DNA of 64,000 nt from Pseudomonas nicosulfuronedens (GTDB lineage: Bacteria > Pseudomonadota > Gammaproteobacteria > Pseudomonadales > Pseudomonadaceae), in contig NZ_SWDV01000003.1 in NCBI RefSeq assembly GCF_005877905.1, forward strand, positions 186,001 through 250,000, written 5' to 3'. Below are positions 32,783 to 40,828 of this stretch, one piece after another. The position numbers and the translations under genes were made by a program. The number at the start of each line of letters is the position of its first letter. The first letter of the stretch is position 1. The notes under the pieces were generated by a model that was not told where the DNA came from, did not search any database, and saw only the letters and a list, made by a program, of their open reading frames with translations.

Positions 32783-33946
32783 ATGATCACTGTAGGAGCG
32801 AGCTTGCTCGCGAAGTCTCTGATCCGCCGGGTTCGCGAGCAAGCTAGCTCCTGCAGCCTGGTGCTGCTCTGTGCGTTGATGGTCGTGCCGGCCGCCCATG
32901 CCGAACGGCTCAAGGACATCGCCACCATCCAGGGCGTGCGCAATAACCAGTTGATCGGCTACGGCCTGGTCGTTGGCCTCAACGGTACGGGCGACCAGAC
33001 CACCCAGACGCCGTTCACCCTGCAGACCTTCAACAACATGCTGGCGCAGTTCGGCATCAAGGTGCCGGCCGGTTCGGGCAACGTGCAGCTGAAGAACGTC
33101 GCGGCGGTGTCCATCCATGCCGACCTGCCGCCTTTCTCCAAACCGGGCCAGGCCATCGACGTCACCGTCTCTTCCATCGGCAACGCCAAGAGCCTGCGCG
33201 GCGGCAGCCTGCTGATGACCCAGCTGAAGGGTATCGACGGTCAGACCTACGCCATCGCCCAGGGCAACCTGGTGGTCGGCGGCTTCGATGCCGAAGGCCG
33301 TGACGGCTCCAAGATCACTGTCAACGTGCCGTCGGCCGGTCGCATTCCTGCCGGTGCCACGGTCGAGCGTGCGGTGCCGAGCGGTTTCGACCAGGGCAAT
33401 ACCCTGACGCTGAACCTCAATCGCCCGGACTTCACCACCGCCAAGCACATCGTCGACCGCATCAATGAACTGCTCGGCCCGGGTGTCGCCCAGGCCGTAG
33501 ACGGCGGCTCGGTGCGCGTCAGCGCGCCGCTGGACCCGAACCAGCGCGTGGACTACATGTCCGTGCTGGAGAACCTCGACGTGCAGGCCGGCGAAGCCGT
33601 GGCCAAGGTCATCATCAACTCGCGCACCGGCACCATCGTGATTGGTCAGAACGTGCGCGTGTCGCCGGCCGCCGTGACCCATGGCAGCCTGACCGTGACC
33701 ATCACCGAAGACCCCATCGTCAGCCAGCCCGGCCCGTTCTCCAACGGCCAGACCGCCGTGGTGCCGCGCTCGAACGTGAGCGCCAACCAGGAAGCCAAGC
33801 CGATGTTCAAGTTCGGCCCCGGCACCACGCTGGATGAAATCGTACGCGCCGTTAACCAGGTGGGCGCCGCGCCCGGCGACCTGATGGCGATCCTCGAAGC
33901 CCTGAAACAGGCCGGCGCGTTGCAAGCCGACCTGATCGTGATCTGA
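32783..33946 (+). CDS. flgI: FlgI, P-ring protein, with REPIN-derived signal peptide
   Basis: A 387-residue periplasmic ring protein. The mature part begins [21 protein letters not shown] and is a standard FlgI to the end ([14 protein letters not shown]). The signal peptide is unusual: from the ATG at 32783 (AGGG at 32771-32774 as ribosome-binding site) it is about 40 residues, against about 20 in relatives. Residues 4-24 ([21 protein letters not shown]) are translated from a family A REPIN at 32792-32854, while only [17 protein letters not shown] forms the hydrophobic core and cleavage site. A GTG at 32774 is an alternative start. Function should be retained if the signal works. Confidence 0.93.
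   Translation: MITVGASLLAKSLIRRVREQASSCSLVLLCALMVVPAAHAERLKDIATIQGVRNNQLIGYGLVVGLNGTGDQTTQTPFTLQTFNNMLAQFGIKVPAGSGNVQLKNVAAVSIHADLPPFSKPGQAIDVTVSSIGNAKSLRGGSLLMTQLKGIDGQTYAIAQGNLVVGGFDAEGRDGSKITVNVPSAGRIPAGATVERAVPSGFDQGNTLTLNLNRPDFTTAKHIVDRINELLGPGVAQAVDGGSVRVSAPLDPNQRVDYMSVLENLDVQAGEAVAKVIINSRTGTIVIGQNVRVSPAAVTHGSLTVTITEDPIVSQPGPFSNGQTAVVPRSNVSANQEAKPMFKFGPGTTLDEIVRAVNQVGAAPGDLMAILEALKQAGALQADLIVI
32792..32854. repeat. REPIN, family A copy 4, inside the flgI coding sequence
   Basis: The left arm GTAGGAGCGAGCTTGCTCGCG is intact. The right arm reads GCGAGCAAGCTAGCTCCTGC, two changes from the canonical GCGAGCAAGCTCGCTCCTAC. At 63 bp it is shorter than the other family A pairs (74-78 bp). It is open in the flgI frame throughout. 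Confidence 0.88.
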
Positions 33947-33956
33947 GGACGCCGCC

Positions 33957-35198
33957 GTGGACGCCCGACTGCTTTCTGCTGGTACCTCGACCACCGACTC
34001 CGGTTCCTACTCCGACCTCAATCGCCTGTCGGCGATGAAGACCGGCGCGAACCGCGACAGCGCCGGGAACATCCGCAAGGTCGCCCAGGAATTCGAGTCG
34101 CTGTTCATGAACGAAATGCTGAAGTCCATGCGTTCGGCCAACGAGGTGTTCGCCAAGGACAACCCGATGAACAGCGAAGCAGCCAAGCAGTACCAGGACA
34201 TGTACGACCATCAGCTGTCCGTGTCCCTGGCCACCCAGGGGCATGGCATCGGCCTGGCCGACGTGCTGGTCAAGCAGATGGAAAAGATGCAGGGCGTCCG
34301 CCACACCGGCAACAATCCCTTTGCCCAGGCTGGCGTACAGTCCGCCACTGACGGTACCCAGAGTGCAGCGGCCACCGCCGCGGCGTCCGACCGGCAGAAG
34401 ACCCCGAGCGTGTTTGCCGCCAACGGCAAGGCCTTGCCGCAACCTGACGCTGGCCGTGACGATCGCCAGGCGCTGAATGCTCGTCGCCTCGCGCTGCCGG
34501 GCAAGCTCGCCCAGCGTATCGCTGCGGGCATCGTGCCGGGTGCCGACGGCTCCGTGGCTTCCACCGCCAACCAGCCGGCGCAGCTGGCCAGCAACGACTG
34601 GCGTGGCAATCAGGCCTATACGAAGCAGATCGACACCAGCGTGCCGGTGGCCGATGTCGATACCTCGGCGATCTCCACCAGGCCGGGCAAGTCGATGTTC
34701 GCCTCGGCCGACGACTTCATCAGCACCATGCTGCCCATGGCCGAGCGCGCGGCCAAGCGCATCGGTGTCGACCCGCGTTACCTGGTGGCCCAGGCCGCGC
34801 TGGAAACCGGCTGGGGCAAGAAGATGATTGCCCAGCGCGACGGCAGCAGCAGCCACAACCTGTTCGGCATCAAGACCGGCTCGAGCTGGAAGGGCGACTC
34901 CGCCCGCGCCACCACTACCGAATTCGAGAAAGGCAAGGAAGTGAAGGAGGTGGCGTCGTTCCGCGCCTACAACTCCTTCGAACAGAGCTTCCAGGATTAC
35001 GTCAGCTTCCTGCAGAACAACGACCGTTATCAGGATGCACTGGATTCCGCTGCGCGCCCGGACCAGTTCATGAAGGAGATGCAGCGCGCCGGCTATGCCA
35101 CTGACCCGCAGTACGCGCGCAAGGTGAACCAGATCGCCAAGCAGATGCAGGTCTACCAGACCGTTGCGATGGCCGACACCCCGACTCGCACACTGTGA
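33957..35198 (+). CDS. flgJ: FlgJ, rod cap and peptidoglycan hydrolase
   Basis: A 413-residue bifunctional protein. The N-terminal ~100 residues are the rod-cap domain ('AQEFESLFMNEMLKSMRSANEVF', 'MYDHQLSVSLATQGHGIGLADVLVKQM'). A Ser/Ala/Gln-rich linker follows, then a C-terminal glucosaminidase domain from about residue 255 with the catalytic glutamate E283 in 'AQAALETGWGKKM' and 'NLFGIKTGSSWKGD'. It opens the cell wall for the growing rod. The start is a GTG at 33957, 10 bp after flgI; no better ATG is nearby. Confidence 0.95.
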   Translation: MDARLLSAGTSTTDSGSYSDLNRLSAMKTGANRDSAGNIRKVAQEFESLFMNEMLKSMRSANEVFAKDNPMNSEAAKQYQDMYDHQLSVSLATQGHGIGLADVLVKQMEKMQGVRHTGNNPFAQAGVQSATDGTQSAAATAAASDRQKTPSVFAANGKALPQPDAGRDDRQALNARRLALPGKLAQRIAAGIVPGADGSVASTANQPAQLASNDWRGNQAYTKQIDTSVPVADVDTSAISTRPGKSMFASADDFISTMLPMAERAAKRIGVDPRYLVAQAALETGWGKKMIAQRDGSSSHNLFGIKTGSSWKGDSARATTTEFEKGKEVKEVASFRAYNSFEQSFQDYVSFLQNNDRYQDALDSAARPDQFMKEMQRAGYATDPQYARKVNQIAKQMQVYQTVAMADTPTRTL

Positions 35199-35232
35199 AG
35201 CCCTGTACAAAGGACTGCGCTAAGGAAAGACC

Positions 35233-37230
35233 ATGAGCCTCTTATCCATCGGACTGTCCGGCCTCAACGCCTCGCAAGCGGCGCTGAGCACCACCGGCAA
35301 CAACATCACCAACGTCAACACGGCCGGCTATACCCGCCAGACGACGTCGCAGGTGACCTCCGCCGAGCAGTTCGCGGGGCGGTATTACGTCGGCACCGGT
35401 ACCACGGTGCAGGACGTCCGCCGGATGTACAGCGAGTTCCTGGCCAACCAGCTGCGCGGTGCCACCTCGGTGGACAGCGATGCGCAGACCTACCTGTCTC
35501 AGGTCAACCAGATCGATTCGCTGCTGTCCGACAGCACCACCGGTCTGTCCAAGGTCATGCAGAACTTCTTCGCCTCGCTGCAGACCGCCGCGGCGACGCC
35601 GACAGACGCCGCCTCGCGCCAGTTGGTGCTGACCCAGGCCGCGAACCTGGCGCAGCGCTTCAACTCGATTTCCACCCAGCTGGGCACCCAGAACAGCTAC
35701 GTCAACACCCAGATGGACAGCCTGGCCGGGCAGGTCACCGACCTGGCCAAGACCATCGCCCAGTACAACCAGGCGATCATCGCCGCCGAAGCGGGCGGCG
35801 CCAGCGCCAACGACTTGCAGGACAAGCGCGACCAGGCGGTACTGCAGCTGTCGGACATGATCGGCGTCAGCGTGGTCAAGCAGGGTAGCAGCCTCAACCT
35901 CTACCTGGGCTCCGGCCAGCCTCTGGTGGTGGGAGCCAATTCCTCTACCTTGACCGCAGGCCCGAGCGCCAACAACCCGTCGCAGTTCAGCCTGAGCCTG
36001 AGCTCCGGCAGCTCGACCATGGACGTCACCTCGGTGGTCACCGGCGGACAGATGGGCGGCTTGCTGCGCTACCGCAGCGACGTGCTCGACACGACCCAGA
36101 ACGAACTGGGACGCATGGCCATCGTCCTCGCCGATACCTTCAACAGCCAGCTCGCCCAGGGCCTGGACCTGAACGGCAATTTCGGCGCGCAGCTGTTCAA
36201 GGACATCAACGACGCCAGCGTCATCGGCAACCGTAGCCTGGCCAACACCCATAACACCGGTACCGGCAACCTCAACGTCAACATCACCGACAGCAGCGCG
36301 CTGACCACCAGTGACTATGAGGTGACCTTCACCTCTGCCACCGGCTACACCATCAAGCGCTCCTCCGACGGCACGGTGCTGGGCAGCGGTGATCTGACCG
36401 ATAATCCGCCCAAGGAATTCGACGGCTTCAGCATCAGCCAGCAGAGCGTCGGCACCGTGCAGGCCGGCGACCGCTTCACGGTGATCCCGACCCGGACCGC
36501 CGCTTCGGACATCTCGGTCACCATGACCGACTCCAATCGCCTGGCCTTCGCCTCGGCGGTGACCGCCAGCACCACCACCGGCAACATCGGTAGCGGCACC
36601 ATCAGTGGCACCAGCCTGACTTCCCAGCTGGACTCGACCAACAGCGCGGCCATGTCGGCGGCGATCAAGGCTGGCCTGCCGGTCAAGCTGGTGTTCGACG
36701 CGGCCAGCGGTGGCACCCAGGGCTATACCATCTACGACTCGGCGGGTAATTCGCTGGGCACCGGCAATATCGTGCCGGGGCAGAGCAATGACCTCAGCAT
36801 CACCGTGCCGGGAACGCCGTCGTTCACCTTCGAGACCACCATCGCCGGTTATCCGGGGGAGGGCGACAGCTTCTCCGTGGCCTTCAACAGCGACGGCGAC
36901 GCCGACAACACCAACGCGCAGAAGCTCATCGACCTGCAGACCAGCAAGACCGTCGGCAGCGGCACGGGCAGCGGTAGCGGCATGAGCCTGACCGGCGCCT
37001 ACAGCAGCCTGACCGAGACCGTTGGCGCCACGGCCAACCAGGCCAAGCTCGACGCCACCGCCACTGAAGCGGTGCTGACCAATGCGCAGGGCACCCGTGA
37101 CTCGCTGTCGGCAGTGAACCTCGACGAAGAGGCGGCCAATCTGGTGAAGTTCCAGCAGTACTACACGGCCTCCGCGCAGATCATCAAGACCGCGCAGACG
37201 CTCTTCGACACCCTGATCAACAACATCTGA
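35233..37230 (+). CDS. flgK: FlgK, hook-filament junction protein 1
   Basis: A 665-residue junction protein. The N-terminus 'LLSIGLSGLNASQAALSTTGNNITNVNTAGYTRQ' and C-terminus 'VNLDEEAANLVKFQQYYTASAQIIKTAQTLFDTLINNI' are diagnostic. The central region is a repetitive Ser/Thr/Gly-rich surface domain. FlgN (18533-18994) is its export chaperone. It lies 34 bp after flgJ and 10 bp before flgL. Confidence 0.96.
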   Translation: MSLLSIGLSGLNASQAALSTTGNNITNVNTAGYTRQTTSQVTSAEQFAGRYYVGTGTTVQDVRRMYSEFLANQLRGATSVDSDAQTYLSQVNQIDSLLSDSTTGLSKVMQNFFASLQTAAATPTDAASRQLVLTQAANLAQRFNSISTQLGTQNSYVNTQMDSLAGQVTDLAKTIAQYNQAIIAAEAGGASANDLQDKRDQAVLQLSDMIGVSVVKQGSSLNLYLGSGQPLVVGANSSTLTAGPSANNPSQFSLSLSSGSSTMDVTSVVTGGQMGGLLRYRSDVLDTTQNELGRMAIVLADTFNSQLAQGLDLNGNFGAQLFKDINDASVIGNRSLANTHNTGTGNLNVNITDSSALTTSDYEVTFTSATGYTIKRSSDGTVLGSGDLTDNPPKEFDGFSISQQSVGTVQAGDRFTVIPTRTAASDISVTMTDSNRLAFASAVTASTTTGNIGSGTISGTSLTSQLDSTNSAAMSAAIKAGLPVKLVFDAASGGTQGYTIYDSAGNSLGTGNIVPGQSNDLSITVPGTPSFTFETTIAGYPGEGDSFSVAFNSDGDADNTNAQKLIDLQTSKTVGSGTGSGSGMSLTGAYSSLTETVGATANQAKLDATATEAVLTNAQGTRDSLSAVNLDEEAANLVKFQQYYTASAQIIKTAQTLFDTLINNI

Positions 37231-37240
37231 GGAGGCTGAA

Positions 37241-38836
37241 ATGGTTGTGCGAATTTCCACCCCGCAGATCTTCAATTCGAATATCGACAACTACAACCGC
37301 GGCTATGCCAGCCTGGCCAAGCTGCAGGAGCAGATCTCCAGCGGCACGCGTATCCAGACTCCGGCGGACGACCCCGTCGGCGCCGCACGTCTGCTACAAC
37401 TGGAACAGCAGCAGGCGCTGCTGACCCAATACAGCGGCAACATGACCAGTGCCACCAACAGCCTGAACCAGGAACAGAGTGTTCTCGACTCCATCACCAC
37501 CGCCCTGCAGCGCGCCCGCGAACTGACGCTGCGCGCCGGCGACGGTTCGATGACCGACGAGGACCGCGGCGCCATCGCCGACGAACTGGGCGAGATCCAG
37601 AACCAGCTGCTGACCCTGATGAACAGTAAGGACGCCAGCGGCAACTACCTGTTCTCCGGCAGCAAGAGCACCGTGCAGCCCTTCGTGCAGAACGCCGACG
37701 GCAGCTTCAGCTACCAGGGCGACCAGAGCACCCTCAAGCTGCAGATCTCCGATAACCTGACCATGTCGACCAACGACAACGGTTGGAGCATCTTCGAGAT
37801 GGCCGCCAACGCCAGCCGTACCGTCAGCTCGGTGACCAGCAACCCGAGCACCGATGGTACCCAACGCGTGTTCCTGTCCCAGGGCACGGTGACCAGCGAC
37901 AGCAACTACAACGCCAGCTTCCGCGACGGTGCGCCGTACACCCTCAACGTGCTCAGCGGCACGCAGTACCAGATCCTCGACAAGGACGGTAACGACGTCA
38001 CCAGCGAGGCCACCACCAACGGTACCTACGACGCCACGTCCACCGACAGCAATGCCATCAGCTTCCGCGGCGCACAGTTCCAGCTCGACGTTTCGCTGCC
38101 GTCCAGCGACGACGCCAGCAATATGGACAGCCTGGTCAATGGCTACAGCTTCAGCTTCGGTACCGCACCGGACACCCTGTCGATCAAGCGCAGTGCCACC
38201 AATACTTCCACCGCGCAGATCACCTCGGCCACCGTGAGCAACAACACGGCCTACACCACGCAGTTCCCCAGCAGTGGCGTGCAGCTCAAGTTCACCAGTG
38301 CCACCGCCTTCGAGGTTTATGCGCTGCCCACCAACCAGGGGGCCACGCCGCTTTCCACCGGCACTCTGGGCGCAACCTTCCCGCAGACCGTCACCGTGGC
38401 CGGCGTCGATATGAGCATCAGTGCAGCGCCGGCTGCCGGCGATCAGTTCAGCGTCACCGCCAGCTCGCCTGAACGGCAGAATATTCTCAACACCATCGGC
38501 GACCTGCGCGACGCGCTCAATACGTCCACGGCAGGCGATCCGCAGGCCCAGTTGAACATCCGTAACATGGTGGCGACGGCGATCACCAACCTGGACAAGG
38601 CGAGCGACCAGGTGCTCGCCACCCAGTCCTCGATTGGCGCGCGGCTCAACACCATCGATGTGCTGAACCAGGAAAATCAGAGCCTGGCCCTGACCAACAC
38701 CACCACGCAGTCATCGATCCGTGACACCGACATGGCCGCCGCGACATCGCAGTTGGTGCTGCAGCAGACCATGTTGGAGGCGGCCCAGGCCGCGTTCGCG
38801 CGGATCAGCCAGCTGAGCCTGTTCAACAAACTCTAA
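37241..38836 (+). CDS. flgL: FlgL, hook-filament junction protein 3 (long form)
   Basis: A 531-residue protein with flagellin-like ends: 'VRISTPQIFNSNIDNYNRGYASLAKLQEQISSGTRIQTPADDPVGAARL' at the start and 'DTDMAAATSQLVLQQTMLEAAQAAFARISQLSLFNKL' at the end. It is longer than the roughly 440 residues of P. aeruginosa FlgL; the extra length is in the Ser/Thr/Asn-rich central part (about 150-420), a surface-exposed region. It is last of flgFGHIJKL and is followed 23 bp later by a methyltransferase gene on the same strand. Confidence 0.95.
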   Translation: MVVRISTPQIFNSNIDNYNRGYASLAKLQEQISSGTRIQTPADDPVGAARLLQLEQQQALLTQYSGNMTSATNSLNQEQSVLDSITTALQRARELTLRAGDGSMTDEDRGAIADELGEIQNQLLTLMNSKDASGNYLFSGSKSTVQPFVQNADGSFSYQGDQSTLKLQISDNLTMSTNDNGWSIFEMAANASRTVSSVTSNPSTDGTQRVFLSQGTVTSDSNYNASFRDGAPYTLNVLSGTQYQILDKDGNDVTSEATTNGTYDATSTDSNAISFRGAQFQLDVSLPSSDDASNMDSLVNGYSFSFGTAPDTLSIKRSATNTSTAQITSATVSNNTAYTTQFPSSGVQLKFTSATAFEVYALPTNQGATPLSTGTLGATFPQTVTVAGVDMSISAAPAAGDQFSVTASSPERQNILNTIGDLRDALNTSTAGDPQAQLNIRNMVATAITNLDKASDQVLATQSSIGARLNTIDVLNQENQSLALTNTTTQSSIRDTDMAAATSQLVLQQTMLEAAQAAFARISQLSLFNKL

Positions 38837-38859
38837 TTCGGTATCGGGAGAGAAGTAGC

Positions 38860-39465
38860 ATGGCAACCCTCGAAGAACTAGCGGCGTTCTGGAACGCTGA
38901 AGGCCTCAGGCATGTCATTCCAGATGTTGGCGGCGAGTTTCCAGAGGGCTTCGATGTCCGGTTGATGCTCAGTCAGATGATCGATGCCACTGATGGTGTG
39001 CTCGAAGTCGGGTGTGGATATGGCCGTCTGTGCAAAGCATTCCCTGCACAGAGCTATTTGGGAGTGGATGTCAACGTTTCGGCGGTCAGCACGGCGCGTG
39101 AAAACCATCCCGGCTATCGCTTCGAATGTATCGAGCCCGGAGCGGAATTGCCGAAGGCGGGGACCGCCTTGATCTACACCGTGGCTTGCCATATTCCCGA
39201 CGAGGAACTGGGACGCTTCCTGGCGCCGATCTGTGCAGCAGTGGACCGAGTGGTGATTGGGGAGGTGATGGATGAGCGCTGGCGACGAGATGGCAATCCG
39301 CCGATCTTCAATCGTGATCCAGAGGCCTATGTGGGGGCCATGTTGCGTCAGGGCTTCGAACTGGAGCGATACGGCAAGGCCGTGTATGCCCGTTATGACA
39401 CTCCGGCCTTCAATGTCGGGCGCGATGTGCGCCTGACTGTTCACGTATACCGCCGCAAGGGATGA
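38860..39465 (+). CDS. SAM-dependent methyltransferase, probably glycan-modifying
   Basis: A 201-residue class I methyltransferase: motif I 'DGVLEVGCGYGRLCKAF' (residues about 46-62), then the acidic end of beta2 in 'YLGVDVNVSAV'. It lies 23 bp after flgL, on the same strand, in the position where Pseudomonas carries flagellin-glycosylation genes between flgL and fliC. Methylation of a flagellin sugar is inferred from position; the sequence alone does not show the substrate. Confidence 0.75.
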   Translation: MATLEELAAFWNAEGLRHVIPDVGGEFPEGFDVRLMLSQMIDATDGVLEVGCGYGRLCKAFPAQSYLGVDVNVSAVSTARENHPGYRFECIEPGAELPKAGTALIYTVACHIPDEELGRFLAPICAAVDRVVIGEVMDERWRRDGNPPIFNRDPEAYVGAMLRQGFELERYGKAVYARYDTPAFNVGRDVRLTVHVYRRKG

Positions 39466-39494
39466 CCCCGTGAGGGGCTCCCCGACGGTCGGGA

Positions 39495-40808
39495 TCAGGC
39501 CCCTTTGTTCGGCGCCAGCAGGTAGTTAGTGCTGAGCGTATACTCGAATGCTCGTGCTACCTGATAGCCGTTTTCCACGCTCCAGGAAACGAGTCTGTCC
39601 TTGTTGTCATTAGTGGCGCGCACCAGGATCAGTGGGCGGTTCCTCTCTATCAGATCCCTGGCGCCACGAAGGATGCCGATCTCCAGGCCGGGGCGATCGA
39701 TTCGCAGCAGGTGGCAGCCAGTCTCGGGGTGCAGGCTGTCCAGCGCAGAACCTTGCGCCTGGCTGTAATCCTTCAGATCCATGCGGCCAAACAGGCTTTC
39801 CGCTTTATCCGGATTGTTCGGACCCGCGCCGACAATGATCTGGTGAGCTCGATAGCGTTCCGGGTCAAGCTCGTTCAGGCGCAGGTTGTACTCCAGGTAT
39901 TGAGCCAGTTCCGGGTTCACCTCATAGCTATCGAGTGAGGCTGCATTGGCGGCGAGCGCAAGGAACAGCGAATGGCTACCCAGGTGAGCGCCCACGTCGA
40001 TCAGTTGGGCATCCTGTGGTAGCCGGCGGAGCACCTCGATCAGCTCCTCCCCGTCATGCAGACGCTCGCCAGCCAGTAGGGTCTGGATCGGGTCCAGCGT
40101 ATTGCTCAGGCGCAGAGAGAGACTGCCTTCTCTGAGAGGGATCGACGCAACCACATCGTTGTTCCGGCAAAAGTCTGCGAACACTTGATTGATCGCCTCA
40201 CGCCAGTCGTTGCCGCTGGCTGCACGTGGGCCGGTCGAATGCTGTCCGCGGATGTTGAGGAACAGGGGGGTATCGATCTTGACGCAGCGCTGGTCTTTCC
40301 AGAGGCGCAGGTAGTAGTCGAAGTCTTCGCCGGTATCGAGTTCCGTATTGAAGGCATTCGCTTCAGCCACGCCCTGGCGAACGAAGTGACCCATCTGCAG
40401 GGTCAGGTAGGGATCGTTCAGCAGCACCTGCTCCAGGCTATCGATCGGACTGATCTGGTTCTCGCGCCGCGATACCTGGCCCGCCTTCAGATCGGCGACG
40501 AAAATGGCTCCCCAAATGGCGTCATGGGTCGGCAGCAGACTGGCGACATCAACAAAGGCGCTGGGGCACATCACATCGTCGGCGTCGAGGAAGAACAGCC
40601 AGTCGATACCGCGATTCCCGGCTTCCTTGACCGCCAGGTTGCGAACATGCGAGCGGCCGAGTAGCCCTTGGCTGTCATCCATCTCCAGTACCTGGATTTC
40701 GTTGAAGGCACCTTGGCCATGGGCGACCGCTCGGGCGACCGAGTCCTTCGCGCGGCTCACGATGTCCTGATGGCCTGGGCCTACGGGGATGATCACACAA
40801 CACTTCAT
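39495..40808 (-). CDS. Fusion: GT2-type glycosyltransferase and FkbM-type methyltransferase
   Basis: A 437-residue two-part protein. Residues 1-~230 are a GT-A (family 2-like) glycosyltransferase: 'CVIIPVGPGHQDIVSRAKDSV' at the start and the metal-binding acidic motif 'FFLDADDVMCP'. Residues ~250-437 match FkbM-like methyltransferases: 'QLIDVGAHLGSHSLFLALAA' (SAM motif), 'YEVNPELAQYLEYNLRLN', and 'LLRIDRPGLEIGILRGARDLIER'. One chain could thus add and then O-methylate a sugar. It is antisense to flgL/fliC, 20 bp downstream of the TPR glycosyltransferase gene and presumably cotranscribed. Base composition is clearly less GC-rich than the flagellar genes. Confidence 0.82.
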   Translation of the reverse strand: MKCCVIIPVGPGHQDIVSRAKDSVARAVAHGQGAFNEIQVLEMDDSQGLLGRSHVRNLAVKEAGNRGIDWLFFLDADDVMCPSAFVDVASLLPTHDAIWGAIFVADLKAGQVSRRENQISPIDSLEQVLLNDPYLTLQMGHFVRQGVAEANAFNTELDTGEDFDYYLRLWKDQRCVKIDTPLFLNIRGQHSTGPRAASGNDWREAINQVFADFCRNNDVVASIPLREGSLSLRLSNTLDPIQTLLAGERLHDGEELIEVLRRLPQDAQLIDVGAHLGSHSLFLALAANAASLDSYEVNPELAQYLEYNLRLNELDPERYRAHQIIVGAGPNNPDKAESLFGRMDLKDYSQAQGSALDSLHPETGCHLLRIDRPGLEIGILRGARDLIERNRPLILVRATNDNKDRLVSWSVENGYQVARAFEYTLSTNYLLAPNKGA

Positions 40809-40828
40809 GTTTTTGTCCTGCAGTCAGA

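Noticed and set aside
32792-32854. FlgI frame disrupted by the REPIN (pseudogene).
   Set aside because: The repeat is fully open in the flgI frame, a ribosome-binding site and ATG precede it, and a normal cleavage site follows it.
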